Below are positions 1-6,034 of a stretch of 6,118 nt of DNA, piece by piece. The notes beneath the pieces were generated by a model. It made no database searches. It saw only the letters and a program-made list of their open reading frames with translations, and was not told the DNA's origin. Every line of letters begins with the position of its first letter. Positions within the stretch are counted from its first letter, which is position 1. A program made the position numbers and the translations under genes. Source of the stretch: JAGLHV01 sp023132075 [NCBI: bacterium] (lineage in GTDB: Bacteria > CBDUZB01 > JAGLHV01); assembly GCA_023132075.1 (NCBI GenBank), contig JAGLYT010000099.1:1-6118 (forward strand), in the 5' to 3' direction.

Positions 1-36
1 GAAAATAAAATTTAAAATTACTTTTTTATCTTTCAT
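1..36 (-). CDS. Possible 5' end of an unidentified gene, cut by the left edge
   Basis: An ATG at 34-36 on the minus strand opens a frame that stays open for 12 codons to the window edge (MKDKKVILNFIF). A GGGG tract (45-48 on the plus strand as CCCC) sits 8 bases before the ATG and could serve as a weak ribosome binding site. A promoter-like pair lies just upstream at 62-89. The lysine-rich start followed by hydrophobic residues would suit a signal peptide or membrane anchor, but 12 residues are too few to judge. This is inference from start-site context only, and the frame may be chance in AT-rich DNA. Confidence 0.3.
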   Translation of the reverse strand, partial: MKDKKVILNFIF

Positions 37-61
37 CGAAAAAACCCCATAACCAATCAAA

Positions 62-89
62 TTTATATTTTTCAAAACATTATCGGCAA
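62..89 (-). promoter_or_regulatory. Candidate sigma70-type promoter for the left-edge gene
   Basis: On the minus strand TTGCCG (84-89; 4 of 6 to TTGACA) is separated by 16 bases from TATAAA (62-67; 5 of 6 to TATAAT). The expected transcription start falls near 55, about 20 bases before the ATG at 36. Matches of this quality arise often by chance in AT-rich DNA. Support comes mainly from position: after the metG end and the hairpin cluster, and before a start codon. Confidence 0.3.
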
Positions 90-93
90 TTAA

Positions 94-207
94 TTACCCC
101 GCAGCAAGCTGCCGGTAACCTTTTACTGAGCAAAACGAAGTGCTCAGGCTCAATTCGACCACAGAGTTTTTGTCAGCATAGCTGACGAAAACTCTAAGTC
201 TCATTGA
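94..207. repeat. Three consecutive hairpins, probable dispersed intergenic repeat element
   Basis: Three inverted repeats lie end to end. Hairpin 1 (94-118) pairs TTACC with GGTAA around GCAGC-AA-GCTGC. Hairpin 2 (126-147) is a perfect 7-base stem, CTGAGCA with TGCTCAG, with an 8-base loop. Hairpin 3 (150-207) has a core of 15-base arms at 163-177 and 181-195 with one mismatch (171/187) and a 3-base loop ATA, plus an outer 5-base stem TCAAT/ATTGA at 150-154 and 203-207. The block looks richer in G+C than its surroundings and lies 25 bases after the metG stop. Neither strand has a clean T-run after the long stem, so an ordinary intrinsic terminator is not the best reading, although it could still block readthrough or protect the mRNA 3' end. 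Tandem palindromes in a gene-flanking gap are typical of REP/BIME-like repeats. That family assignment is inference, since only one copy is in view. Confidence 0.6.
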
Positions 208-232
208 ACGGAATATTACACCTTATAAAGAA

Positions 233-1762
233 CTACTTTTCAGGTTTAATTATTCTGGGAAATAATGGTTCCCTATCTTTTACTTCTATTTTATTCCCTG
301 ATTTAATCCCGCCCCAGGTCATTGACTCAAAAGATTTCTGATGAGAAAGTCCTAATTGTTTCTCCATTTTTTCACTCGTTTCGGGCATAAACGGAGCAAT
401 CGCCAAAGAAACTATTCGTAGAGCCTCTATTAGATTATAAATAACTGTTTGTAATCTTTCCTTATTCTCTTTAAATAATTTCCACGGAGCCGTCTTATCA
501 ATATATTTATTGGCAAAATTCACTATCTCCCAGATATAAGAAAAAGCAGAATGAAATTCCAATGTTTCCAATGATACATCCAAATTAGAAGGAAGTTTTT
601 GGATAAGACTTATTAAATCATCATCTGTTTTTTCTTTACTTCCAGGGAAAGGAACAATCCCCTCAAAATATTTCTCCAACATAACTAATGTCCGGTTGAG
701 CAAATTACCCAAATCATTGGCTAAATCAGCATTATAGCGATTGATAAAAGAATCCCTTGAAAAATCACCGTCTAATCCAAACGGCACTTCCCGCAGAAGA
801 AAATAACGAAAAGCATCTACTCCGAATTCATCCACTACCTGATGGGGATTTACAACATTCCCTTTTGACTTACTCATTTTCTCTCCTTCTACCGTCCACC
901 ATCCGTGACCAAAAACCTTGCGGGGAATTTCTATATCCAAAGCCATTAACATCGCCGGCCAAATAATCACATGAAATTTGAATATTTCCTTTCCTACCAG
1001 ATGAATATCGGCAGGCCAAAATTTTTTAAACTTCTCGCCTTCTTTAAGATAATCAACGGCAGTAATATAATTTATTAATGCATCAAACCACACATAAATA
1101 GTATGTTTAGAATCAAACGGTACCGGTATTCCCCACTTAGTACCCAATCTGCTTACACTTAGATCCTTCAACCCATTTTTTACAAAATTAATCATTTCTG
1201 CCTGTCGGGACGGCGGCATCATAAAATGAGGATTTTTATTAAAATAATCTAATAACCTTTCCTGATATTCAGACAATTTGAAGAAATAACTTTCCTCAGC
1301 AACTTTTTCCGTTATCCGCCCACATTCAGGACATTTACCTTCTACCAATTGCCCTTCTAAACAAAAAGTTTCACAGGGAACACAATACCATCCTTCATAT
1401 TTTCCCTTGTAAATATCCCCTTTTTCATAAAGTTTAGTAAAAACAGCCTGTACCGTATCTTTATGCCGTACCTGGGTCGTTTGAATAAAATCATCGTAAG
1501 AAATATTCAATCTCTTCCATAGTTTTTTGTCTTCCTCAACAATCCTATCTACCCACGCTTGCGGCTCTTCCCCGTTTAGCCTTGCCGCCTGCTCTATTTT
1601 TTGTCCATGCTCATCAGTACCCGTTAAAAAAAAAACTTCTTCTCCCTTTAATCTTCTAAAACGCGCCAATACATCCACTGCTACAGTGCAATACGCATGC
1701 CCAATATGCAAAATATCGTTAACATAATATAACGGAGTAGTAATATAAAATTTCTTATTCAC
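233..1762 (-). CDS. metG: Methionine--tRNA ligase (MetRS), short form without C-terminal tRNA-binding domain
   Basis: A cytoplasmic class I aminoacyl-tRNA synthetase that activates methionine with ATP and charges tRNA-Met, including the initiator. The 509-residue protein has the HIGH signature at residues 19-22 and KMSKS at 295-299. A zinc knuckle in the connective peptide uses C127, C130, C144 and C147 (YCVPC...CPECG), with an extra C134. The anticodon-binding helical domain is marked by NADLANDLGNLLNR (344-357) and APWKLF (425-430). The chain ends soon after EPLFPRI, so the EMAPII/Trbp111-like domain that extends E. coli and B. subtilis MetRS to roughly 660-680 residues is missing. The start is GTG (1760-1762): it gives the family-typical N-terminus MNKKFYITTPLYYVN, and an in-frame TGA lies a short way upstream. 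It is the last gene of the tmk-holB-ricT-metG cluster, 35 bases after ricT. Identification is secure. Confidence 0.97.
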   Translation of the reverse strand: MNKKFYITTPLYYVNDILHIGHAYCTVAVDVLARFRRLKGEEVFFLTGTDEHGQKIEQAARLNGEEPQAWVDRIVEEDKKLWKRLNISYDDFIQTTQVRHKDTVQAVFTKLYEKGDIYKGKYEGWYCVPCETFCLEGQLVEGKCPECGRITEKVAEESYFFKLSEYQERLLDYFNKNPHFMMPPSRQAEMINFVKNGLKDLSVSRLGTKWGIPVPFDSKHTIYVWFDALINYITAVDYLKEGEKFKKFWPADIHLVGKEIFKFHVIIWPAMLMALDIEIPRKVFGHGWWTVEGEKMSKSKGNVVNPHQVVDEFGVDAFRYFLLREVPFGLDGDFSRDSFINRYNADLANDLGNLLNRTLVMLEKYFEGIVPFPGSKEKTDDDLISLIQKLPSNLDVSLETLEFHSAFSYIWEIVNFANKYIDKTAPWKLFKENKERLQTVIYNLIEALRIVSLAIAPFMPETSEKMEKQLGLSHQKSFESMTWGGIKSGNKIEVKDREPLFPRIIKPEK

Positions 1763-1774
1763 TTTAACTTTTTG

Positions 1775-1779
1775 TCCTC
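1775..1779 (-). promoter_or_regulatory. Ribosome binding site for the metG GTG start
   Basis: GAGGA on the minus strand lies 12 bases before the GTG start codon, a somewhat long spacing. No other in-frame start fits the family's N-terminus, so this site supports GTG initiation. GTG plus loose spacing may lower translation of metG relative to ricT, which has AAGGAG at 8 bases and an ATG. The effect on expression is inference. Confidence 0.5.
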
Positions 1780-1797
1780 GTTTTAAAATTCAGCTGC

Positions 1798-2622
1798 CTA
1801 TTTATTTTTACTTAATTTAAATTTATCTAAAATACCGATATGAATTTCACCGGCAGGAACTTTTTTTAAAACACCTTTCCCATAATCAATAGTAACTTCT
1901 TCCGTAAAAATATTTACATCTTTTACTATCCCTTCCCCCTGGCTGGTTTTTACTTTCAGCCCTTTTTTAGGCAATTTCTTTTTCATTTCTTTATAATTTT
2001 TATATTCATAGGCCAAACAACACATCAATCGGCCGCATACTCCTGATATTTTGTTGGGATTTAAAGATAAATTTTGTTCCTTAGCCATTTCGATACCTAC
2101 CGGCTTAAAATCATGAAGAAAAGATTTACAACAAAGCATTCGTCCGCAAGAACCAAAACCACCCAACATTTTGGCTTCATCCCTTACCCCTATTTGAACC
2201 ATTTGAATACGACTTTTCAAAAGATACCCTAAATCCTTAATCAATTCCCTAAAATCAATTCTTCCTTCCGCAGTATAATACACAAAGAGCTTATTTCGGT
2301 CAAAAGTGTATTCCACACTGGTCAATTTCATCTTTAACTCTCTGTCTTCCACCTTTTGTGAACAACTCCTAAGTGCTTCCTTTTCTTTTCTTTTATTTTC
2401 TCTTAATTTACTAAAATCATACTCATTCATTTTCCTTATAACATTTTTTATTTTTTCTTTTTTTTTCTCTAATACTTTTTCTAATTCTACTACTTCCCCC
2501 CATTCAAGACCATTTTCCGTTTCTACCAATACTTTATCTTCTACTGCTAAATCCAAATCCCGGGGATTAAAATAAAAAACTTCCTTATTTTTCCTTATCT
2601 CTACTCCTACTACTACCGGCAT
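1798..2622 (-). CDS. ricT: PSP1-domain protein RicT (YaaT)
   Basis: The 274-residue protein is close in length to B. subtilis RicT/YaaT. Its diagnostic features are two cysteine clusters, GGFGSCGRMLCC (154-165; C159, C164, C165) and SGVCGRLMCC (193-202; C196, C201, C202). These lie in the PSP1 C-terminal domain, after an N-terminal domain and a charged, probably helical lysine/glutamate-rich stretch at about 45-98. In B. subtilis, RicT works with RicA and RicF as an iron-sulfur complex that promotes RNase Y-dependent mRNA processing, and affects sporulation, competence and biofilm formation. A role in RNA maturation here follows from the family and is not shown by the sequence. The ATG at 2620-2622 is preceded by a strong AAGGAG (2631-2636) at 8 bases. 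It lies between holB (91 bases upstream) and metG (35 bases downstream), a linkage also seen in Firmicutes. No RicA or RicF gene is in the window. Confidence 0.92.
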   Translation of the reverse strand: MPVVVGVEIRKNKEVFYFNPRDLDLAVEDKVLVETENGLEWGEVVELEKVLEKKKEKIKNVIRKMNEYDFSKLRENKRKEKEALRSCSQKVEDRELKMKLTSVEYTFDRNKLFVYYTAEGRIDFRELIKDLGYLLKSRIQMVQIGVRDEAKMLGGFGSCGRMLCCKSFLHDFKPVGIEMAKEQNLSLNPNKISGVCGRLMCCLAYEYKNYKEMKKKLPKKGLKVKTSQGEGIVKDVNIFTEEVTIDYGKGVLKKVPAGEIHIGILDKFKLSKNK

Positions 2623-2713
2623 ATTCTTCTCTCCTTAAAGCCGTCATTTACCCTCAAAACCGCATTTTTCATTTGGGGTTCACCGCAAATACCAAATTTT
2701 AAACTAAAAAACA

Positions 2714-3724
2714 TTAAATCGTCTCAGCAAATTTTTTGTTTTCAATTATTCTGTTTATATTTAAAAACATCTCGTCCAGAGCTAAACCTACATTTATATT
2801 TCTTTTTATATTTTCTTTCGTCTGCAAAATAACTTCTAATATCCTTATCCATTCACGGGTAGGTTTTTCATACATTTTCTCTCTATAAAAAACGAGCATT
2901 ATATTTAAAATTTTTTTCAGTTCTTCCTTTTCTTTACTAAAAGACAATTTTTCGCTTTCAGAAAACAAACTAATAAAATCCCCTTTCTCTGTTTTAGAAA
3001 TTAAAGAGTCCGCCTTTTTCTTTGTCTCATCCATCTTCTCTTCGCAATAAGAAAAGGCTTTTCCGATACTCCCCCGCGACAACTGACTGAAAAACAGAGC
3101 TTTTTTTTCTTCTATATTGTACTTTTCCTTCAAAGAACGAATTATCAAATCGGAAGGAAGCAAATTAAATTTAATTACCTGACACCTGGAAATAATCGTA
3201 GGTAATATCCCATATTTGTTCTGTGCAATAAGAATAATTAAAACTTTATCCGGGGGCTCTTCCAAAAGTTTCAACACGCTATTCGCAGATTCCTTATTCA
3301 TCATATGGGCTTGAGCAATTATGTAAACTTTCCGGCTACCTTCCATCGGCTTAAATTGAGCCTGATATTTTAAAACCCTCATCTGACCGATACGAATGTC
3401 TTTTTTCTCAGGATAAATAAAACTTACATCCGGATGAATCCCTTTTTTAATTTTCTTACAGGAAATACATTCACCACAGGAATCATAGATATTCATCCCC
3501 TGCAAATCAAAATTATCCCCATTGGATGCGTGTTTTTCGCCTTTATCATCTATACCCACCTTCTCCTTACAATTCAACAAACGGGCAAAAGCAAAAGCGG
3601 TAGATTTCTTTCCCACCCCTTCCGGTCCTACAAATAAATAAGCATGGGAACACTTTTTTCTTTTTATTGCATTTTGTATGATTTTAATGGGCATTTCCTG
3701 TCCCAGAATATCTGAAAAAAACAT
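2714..3724 (-). CDS. holB: DNA polymerase III delta prime subunit (clamp loader)
   Basis: A 336-residue AAA+ protein of the replicative clamp loader, which with DnaX and HolA opens the beta clamp onto primed DNA. The N-terminus is typical (ILGQE...I..AI). A P-loop GPEGVGKKS lies at 33-41. A zinc module follows, with C52 and CGECISC (C83, C86, C89). The family motif NSVLKLLEEPP is at 148-158 and the SRC arginine-finger motif at 179-181. The Walker B position reads VYIIAQAH (133-140), with alanine and glutamine where active ATPases have Asp-Glu. This points to delta prime rather than DnaX, as does the short C-terminus with no tau-like extension. Thirty residues (53-82) separate C52 from C83, against eight in E. 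coli delta prime, so the zinc module carries an insertion. The ATG follows the tmk stop by 15 bases with only a weak purine-rich ribosome binding site, suggesting translational coupling to tmk. Confidence 0.93.
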   Translation of the reverse strand: MFFSDILGQEMPIKIIQNAIKRKKCSHAYLFVGPEGVGKKSTAFAFARLLNCKEKVGIDDKGEKHASNGDNFDLQGMNIYDSCGECISCKKIKKGIHPDVSFIYPEKKDIRIGQMRVLKYQAQFKPMEGSRKVYIIAQAHMMNKESANSVLKLLEEPPDKVLIILIAQNKYGILPTIISRCQVIKFNLLPSDLIIRSLKEKYNIEEKKALFFSQLSRGSIGKAFSYCEEKMDETKKKADSLISKTEKGDFISLFSESEKLSFSKEKEELKKILNIMLVFYREKMYEKPTREWIRILEVILQTKENIKRNINVGLALDEMFLNINRIIENKKFAETI

Positions 3725-3739
3725 TTTCCAATCTCTTTC

Positions 3740-4396
3740 TTAATTTATTTCAAGAACTATGTTGATATAACTGACTATTTTCTCAAAAACCTGCTCGATA
3801 CTTTTTGTGCCTGAGATTACTTTTATTCTCTTTTCGTCTTCCTTTGCAATATCCTGATATCCCCGGCGAACCTTACGATGAAAAGAAATTTTTTCCTGCT
3901 CTAACCGGTCTCCCTTACCCTTTTTAAAATCCTTAGCTGTATTTACCGCTCTTTTCAGCCCCTGCTCAACTTTTATATCCAAAAGAAGAGTTAAATCCGG
4001 AACAATTCCATCCCCAACAAAAAACCCCGTTTTTTTTATTAAATTCCTGTCTAACCCTCTCCCATATCCCTGATAAGCCAGAGTAGCATCATTAAACCGT
4101 TCACAGATAATAACCTTTCCTTCTTTTAACGCCGGCTTTATTACCCGAACGAGATGCTCTGCCCTATCGGCAAAATTAAGGAAAAGTTCAGTTTTAGAAT
4201 TAATTTTATTATGCGGATTTAATAGGATTTTACGTAAACTTCGGCCTAAATCCGTACCTCCCGGCTCCCTGGTATGAACCACCGGAAAACCCTGAGCCTT
4301 TAAATATTTACAAACCTTCTTTGCCTGAAGACTTTTTCCGCTCCCTTCCGGCCCTTCAAAGGTAATAAATATCCCTTTTTTCCTTCGCTTTTTCAT
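3740..4396 (-). CDS. tmk: Thymidylate kinase (dTMP kinase)
   Basis: A cytosolic P-loop kinase that phosphorylates dTMP to dTDP for dTTP synthesis. The 218 residues match the usual family length of about 205-220. The P-loop EGPEGSGKS is at 14-22. The dTMP-binding segment TREPGGTDLGRSLR is at 42-55 and FADRAEH at 75-81. The conserved AYQGYGRGL follows at 107-115. The LID region KGDRLEQE...F..KVR.GY is at 161-180, with arginines in the LID and none in the P-loop, the bacterial (type II) arrangement. At the usual DRY/DRF motif the protein has E99-R100-F101, a Glu-for-Asp change. The ATG at 4394-4396 has AAGG (4405-4408) 8 bases upstream and lies 42 bases after the -10 box of a strong candidate promoter. 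It is the first gene of the tmk-holB-ricT-metG cluster. Confidence 0.96.
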   Translation of the reverse strand: MKKRRKKGIFITFEGPEGSGKSLQAKKVCKYLKAQGFPVVHTREPGGTDLGRSLRKILLNPHNKINSKTELFLNFADRAEHLVRVIKPALKEGKVIICERFNDATLAYQGYGRGLDRNLIKKTGFFVGDGIVPDLTLLLDIKVEQGLKRAVNTAKDFKKGKGDRLEQEKISFHRKVRRGYQDIAKEDEKRIKVISGTKSIEQVFEKIVSYINIVLEIN

Positions 4397-4873
4397 TGAT
4401 TGTACCTTACTTTACTCCCTCTACTTTTATATTATAATATTATACCAAAATTCTTTAAAAATATCAATCTATTCTTTTGGATGTTTCTTTCCTCTTTTTA
4501 GTAGTGAAAATGGGACATTATTATACTAATTTTTCCGAAATTTGTTTATTTTTGATTAAGGAAGACTTTTTGATGGGACTAAAAACGCTTGAATCTTAAA
4601 TTTTTCCCTAAATCGGGGTGTATTTTATTCGTTTACTTATCCTACCCAACCTTTTAGAAGAATTATACAATTAATTTAACCTTTATTTCTCTAATTATTT
4701 AATTTTATTTTCATTTTTGAGTTTGTTCCTATTTTTCTTTATTTCAAAATATTTCGCATCAATCCCCCTTTCCCATCAAGAAAACCGAATTAAAAAAAAT
4801 AACGACAGAAGAAATAAATAAATGAACGAAAAAGAATAGACAAATAGAATCGTTTGTTATTTATTTTCGTTTT
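4397..4873. other. 477-base AT-rich gap between tmk and the radical SAM gene
   Basis: No convincing gene is visible. Minus-strand frames with ATG starts end within about 7 codons. The longest plus-strand candidate I traced (4510-4596, 28 codons) has no ribosome binding site. The gap holds the main tmk promoter (4439-4467) and a weaker minus-strand pair, TAAACA (4543-4548) and TATAAT (4520-4525), 17 bases apart, that could be a second promoter. A third TATAAT at 4662-4667 has no good -35 box. ATGGGAC occurs twice, at 4510-4516 and 4573-4579. An imperfect AT-rich hairpin (4813-4865) follows the radical SAM stop. A small RNA cannot be excluded by eye. Confidence 0.6.
4439..4467 (-). promoter_or_regulatory. 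Main promoter of the tmk-holB-ricT-metG cluster
   Basis: On the minus strand TTGATA (4462-4467; 5 of 6 to TTGACA) is followed after exactly 17 bases by a perfect TATAAT (4439-4444). This is a near-consensus housekeeping sigma promoter. Transcription would start near 4432, giving a leader of about 35 bases before the tmk ATG. No comparable site was noticed in the short gaps inside the cluster, which supports a single four-gene transcript. Confidence 0.72.
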
Positions 4874-5935
4874 TTATTTTTTAAAAAACTTATAAGCTAA
4901 AGCTTTCTTGAAAATAAAACCCATTCCTTTCGAAGGACAAGATTCACAAGACTTATAAATAATTTGCTTGTTTTTAAATGTTTCTCTTATTTCTTTGAAT
5001 TTTTCTCCATTCCATATTTGAAAAAAGTCCTTTTCAAAAACATTCCCAAAACTTTCACCCTCATTATCAAAAATTGAACAACAGGGTGTAATCTCGCCTT
5101 CTGCTGATACAAAACATTGTAACCAGGGAAGAATACACATCTTATTTCCACCAGATTTCTTTACCGAAGACGATTGACGTTTCACATAATTATGCCAATC
5201 TAAGATAACTTCTTTTAAATTTGTAGAGACTCCTTTCATCTTCGCCTTGTTTAAAAACTCTGTTAGCCTATCAATTGTATCACTGGACCCTACAATATTT
5301 CCTATCAAATTTCCCACTTTATTAGATATCCCATCATATACTTGTAAAGGACGGAAATTTATACAATTAATTTGTAGTTTGTGAGCTAAATCTAAAAGCT
5401 CAGATATTTCTCCAAAATTATCATCTAACATTACATATTCAAAAACAAGAAAAGGTCTTGCCTTTTTCCCCTTTCTGAGTCTATTTACTGTTTCGATTCC
5501 TTCTAATATCGTTCCAAATCTATCTTTCCCTCTTATTTTTAAATAAGTTTCCCTTTTGGCTGCATCAATGGATATTCTTATTGTTTCAATACCGGATTGG
5601 ACTAGATCTTTCACCATTTGCTTAATAGTAAAATTAGTCGTAATAGTAGTAGATATATTTTTGCTTTTACAATATTGAATCATTTGAGGAAGTTCTGGAT
5701 TTAACATGGGTTCCCCTCTTCCTGAAAAAGTACATCTCTGTGGTTTTGCTGAAGTTATGAAATATTTGAACTTGTCCATAGTTAGCTTTTTACCGGATAA
5801 TTTCAAAACACTAATACAAAATTTACATTGTAAATTACACAAAGTAGAAGGCTCCACTTGCAAATGTAGCGGTCTATTTAACACTGTTGAATTTTTCAAT
5901 AGCACAGATAATCCTGTTAAAATATTATTTATCAT
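4874..5935 (-). CDS. Radical SAM protein with C-terminal SPASM domain, substrate unknown
   Basis: A 353-residue protein with the radical SAM [4Fe-4S] motif CNLQCKFC (C33, C37, C40) after HLQVEPS. The SAM-binding GRGEP motif is at 72-76 and the strand-rich segment TIRISIDA at 118-125. The C-terminal part has a SPASM-type cysteine pattern, CILPW (C267), C274, PCC (C285, C286) and CESC (C330, C333). The usual GNV and IWNGEKFKEIRE segments lie between, at 297-299 and 307-318. Such domains bind one or two auxiliary Fe-S clusters and occur in peptide-modifying maturases, anaerobic sulfatase-maturing enzymes, and enzymes acting on sugars or cofactors. No peptide precursor, sulfatase or other partner is visible nearby, so the reaction cannot be named. 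The cytosolic N-terminus lacks a signal peptide. The ATG at 5933-5935 has AGAGGA (5944-5949) 8 bases upstream. It is separated from tmk by 477 bases and is probably an independent unit. Confidence 0.9.
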   Translation of the reverse strand: MINNILTGLSVLLKNSTVLNRPLHLQVEPSTLCNLQCKFCISVLKLSGKKLTMDKFKYFITSAKPQRCTFSGRGEPMLNPELPQMIQYCKSKNISTTITTNFTIKQMVKDLVQSGIETIRISIDAAKRETYLKIRGKDRFGTILEGIETVNRLRKGKKARPFLVFEYVMLDDNFGEISELLDLAHKLQINCINFRPLQVYDGISNKVGNLIGNIVGSSDTIDRLTEFLNKAKMKGVSTNLKEVILDWHNYVKRQSSSVKKSGGNKMCILPWLQCFVSAEGEITPCCSIFDNEGESFGNVFEKDFFQIWNGEKFKEIRETFKNKQIIYKSCESCPSKGMGFIFKKALAYKFFKK

Positions 5936-5972
5936 TTGTTAATTCCTCTTTCTTTTGTCATTTAATATTTTT

Positions 5973-6023
5973 ATTTCCAATCGGCAGGAAATACCTCCTG
6001 AATTTTTTTAAAATCCAGGAGGT
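5973..6023. promoter_or_regulatory. Two contiguous hairpins in the leader of the radical SAM gene
   Basis: Hairpin A pairs ACCTCCTG (5993-6000) with CAGGAGGT (6016-6023), has one mismatch (6001/6015), then pairs 6002-6006 with 6010-6014 around a TTT loop, for 13 base pairs. Hairpin B pairs ATTTCC (5973-5978) with GGAAAT (5987-5992) with an 8-base loop, directly abutting A. In minus-strand RNA the second arm of A contains AGGAGGU, an ideal ribosome-binding sequence locked in the stem, but no start codon lies at a proper distance after it. If the right-edge frame is a gene, A begins 11 bases after its stop and could be a terminator or 3' stabiliser. On the plus strand A is followed by a T-rich tract, but no plus-strand gene feeds it. 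Structure is seen; function is inferred. Confidence 0.5.
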
Positions 6024-6034
6024 TTATTTGCTTT

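Noticed and set aside
2306-2575. 89-codon plus-strand frame rich in Ser, Phe and Leu
   Set aside because: It is antisense to the lysine/glutamate-rich part of ricT; the composition is the mirror image of AAA/GAA codons.
2671-2697. Six-base inverted repeat ATTTGG/CCAAAT between holB and ricT
   Set aside because: A short AT-rich stem with a 15-base loop, expected by chance.
4510-4596. Plus-strand 28-codon frame starting MGHYYTNF in the gap upstream of tmk
   Set aside because: No ribosome binding site, opposite strand to every gene, and well within chance length for AT-rich DNA.
4813-4865. Hairpin after the radical SAM stop as an intrinsic terminator
   Set aside because: The stem is nearly all A-T with an internal mismatch and a 20-base loop, and the nearest minus-strand T-run is about 14 bases away. 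The evidence is too weak to call.
5706-5942. 78-codon plus-strand frame opposite the radical SAM gene
   Set aside because: It is antisense to the conserved CxxxCxxC and GRGEP coding region and has no ribosome binding site or family motif.
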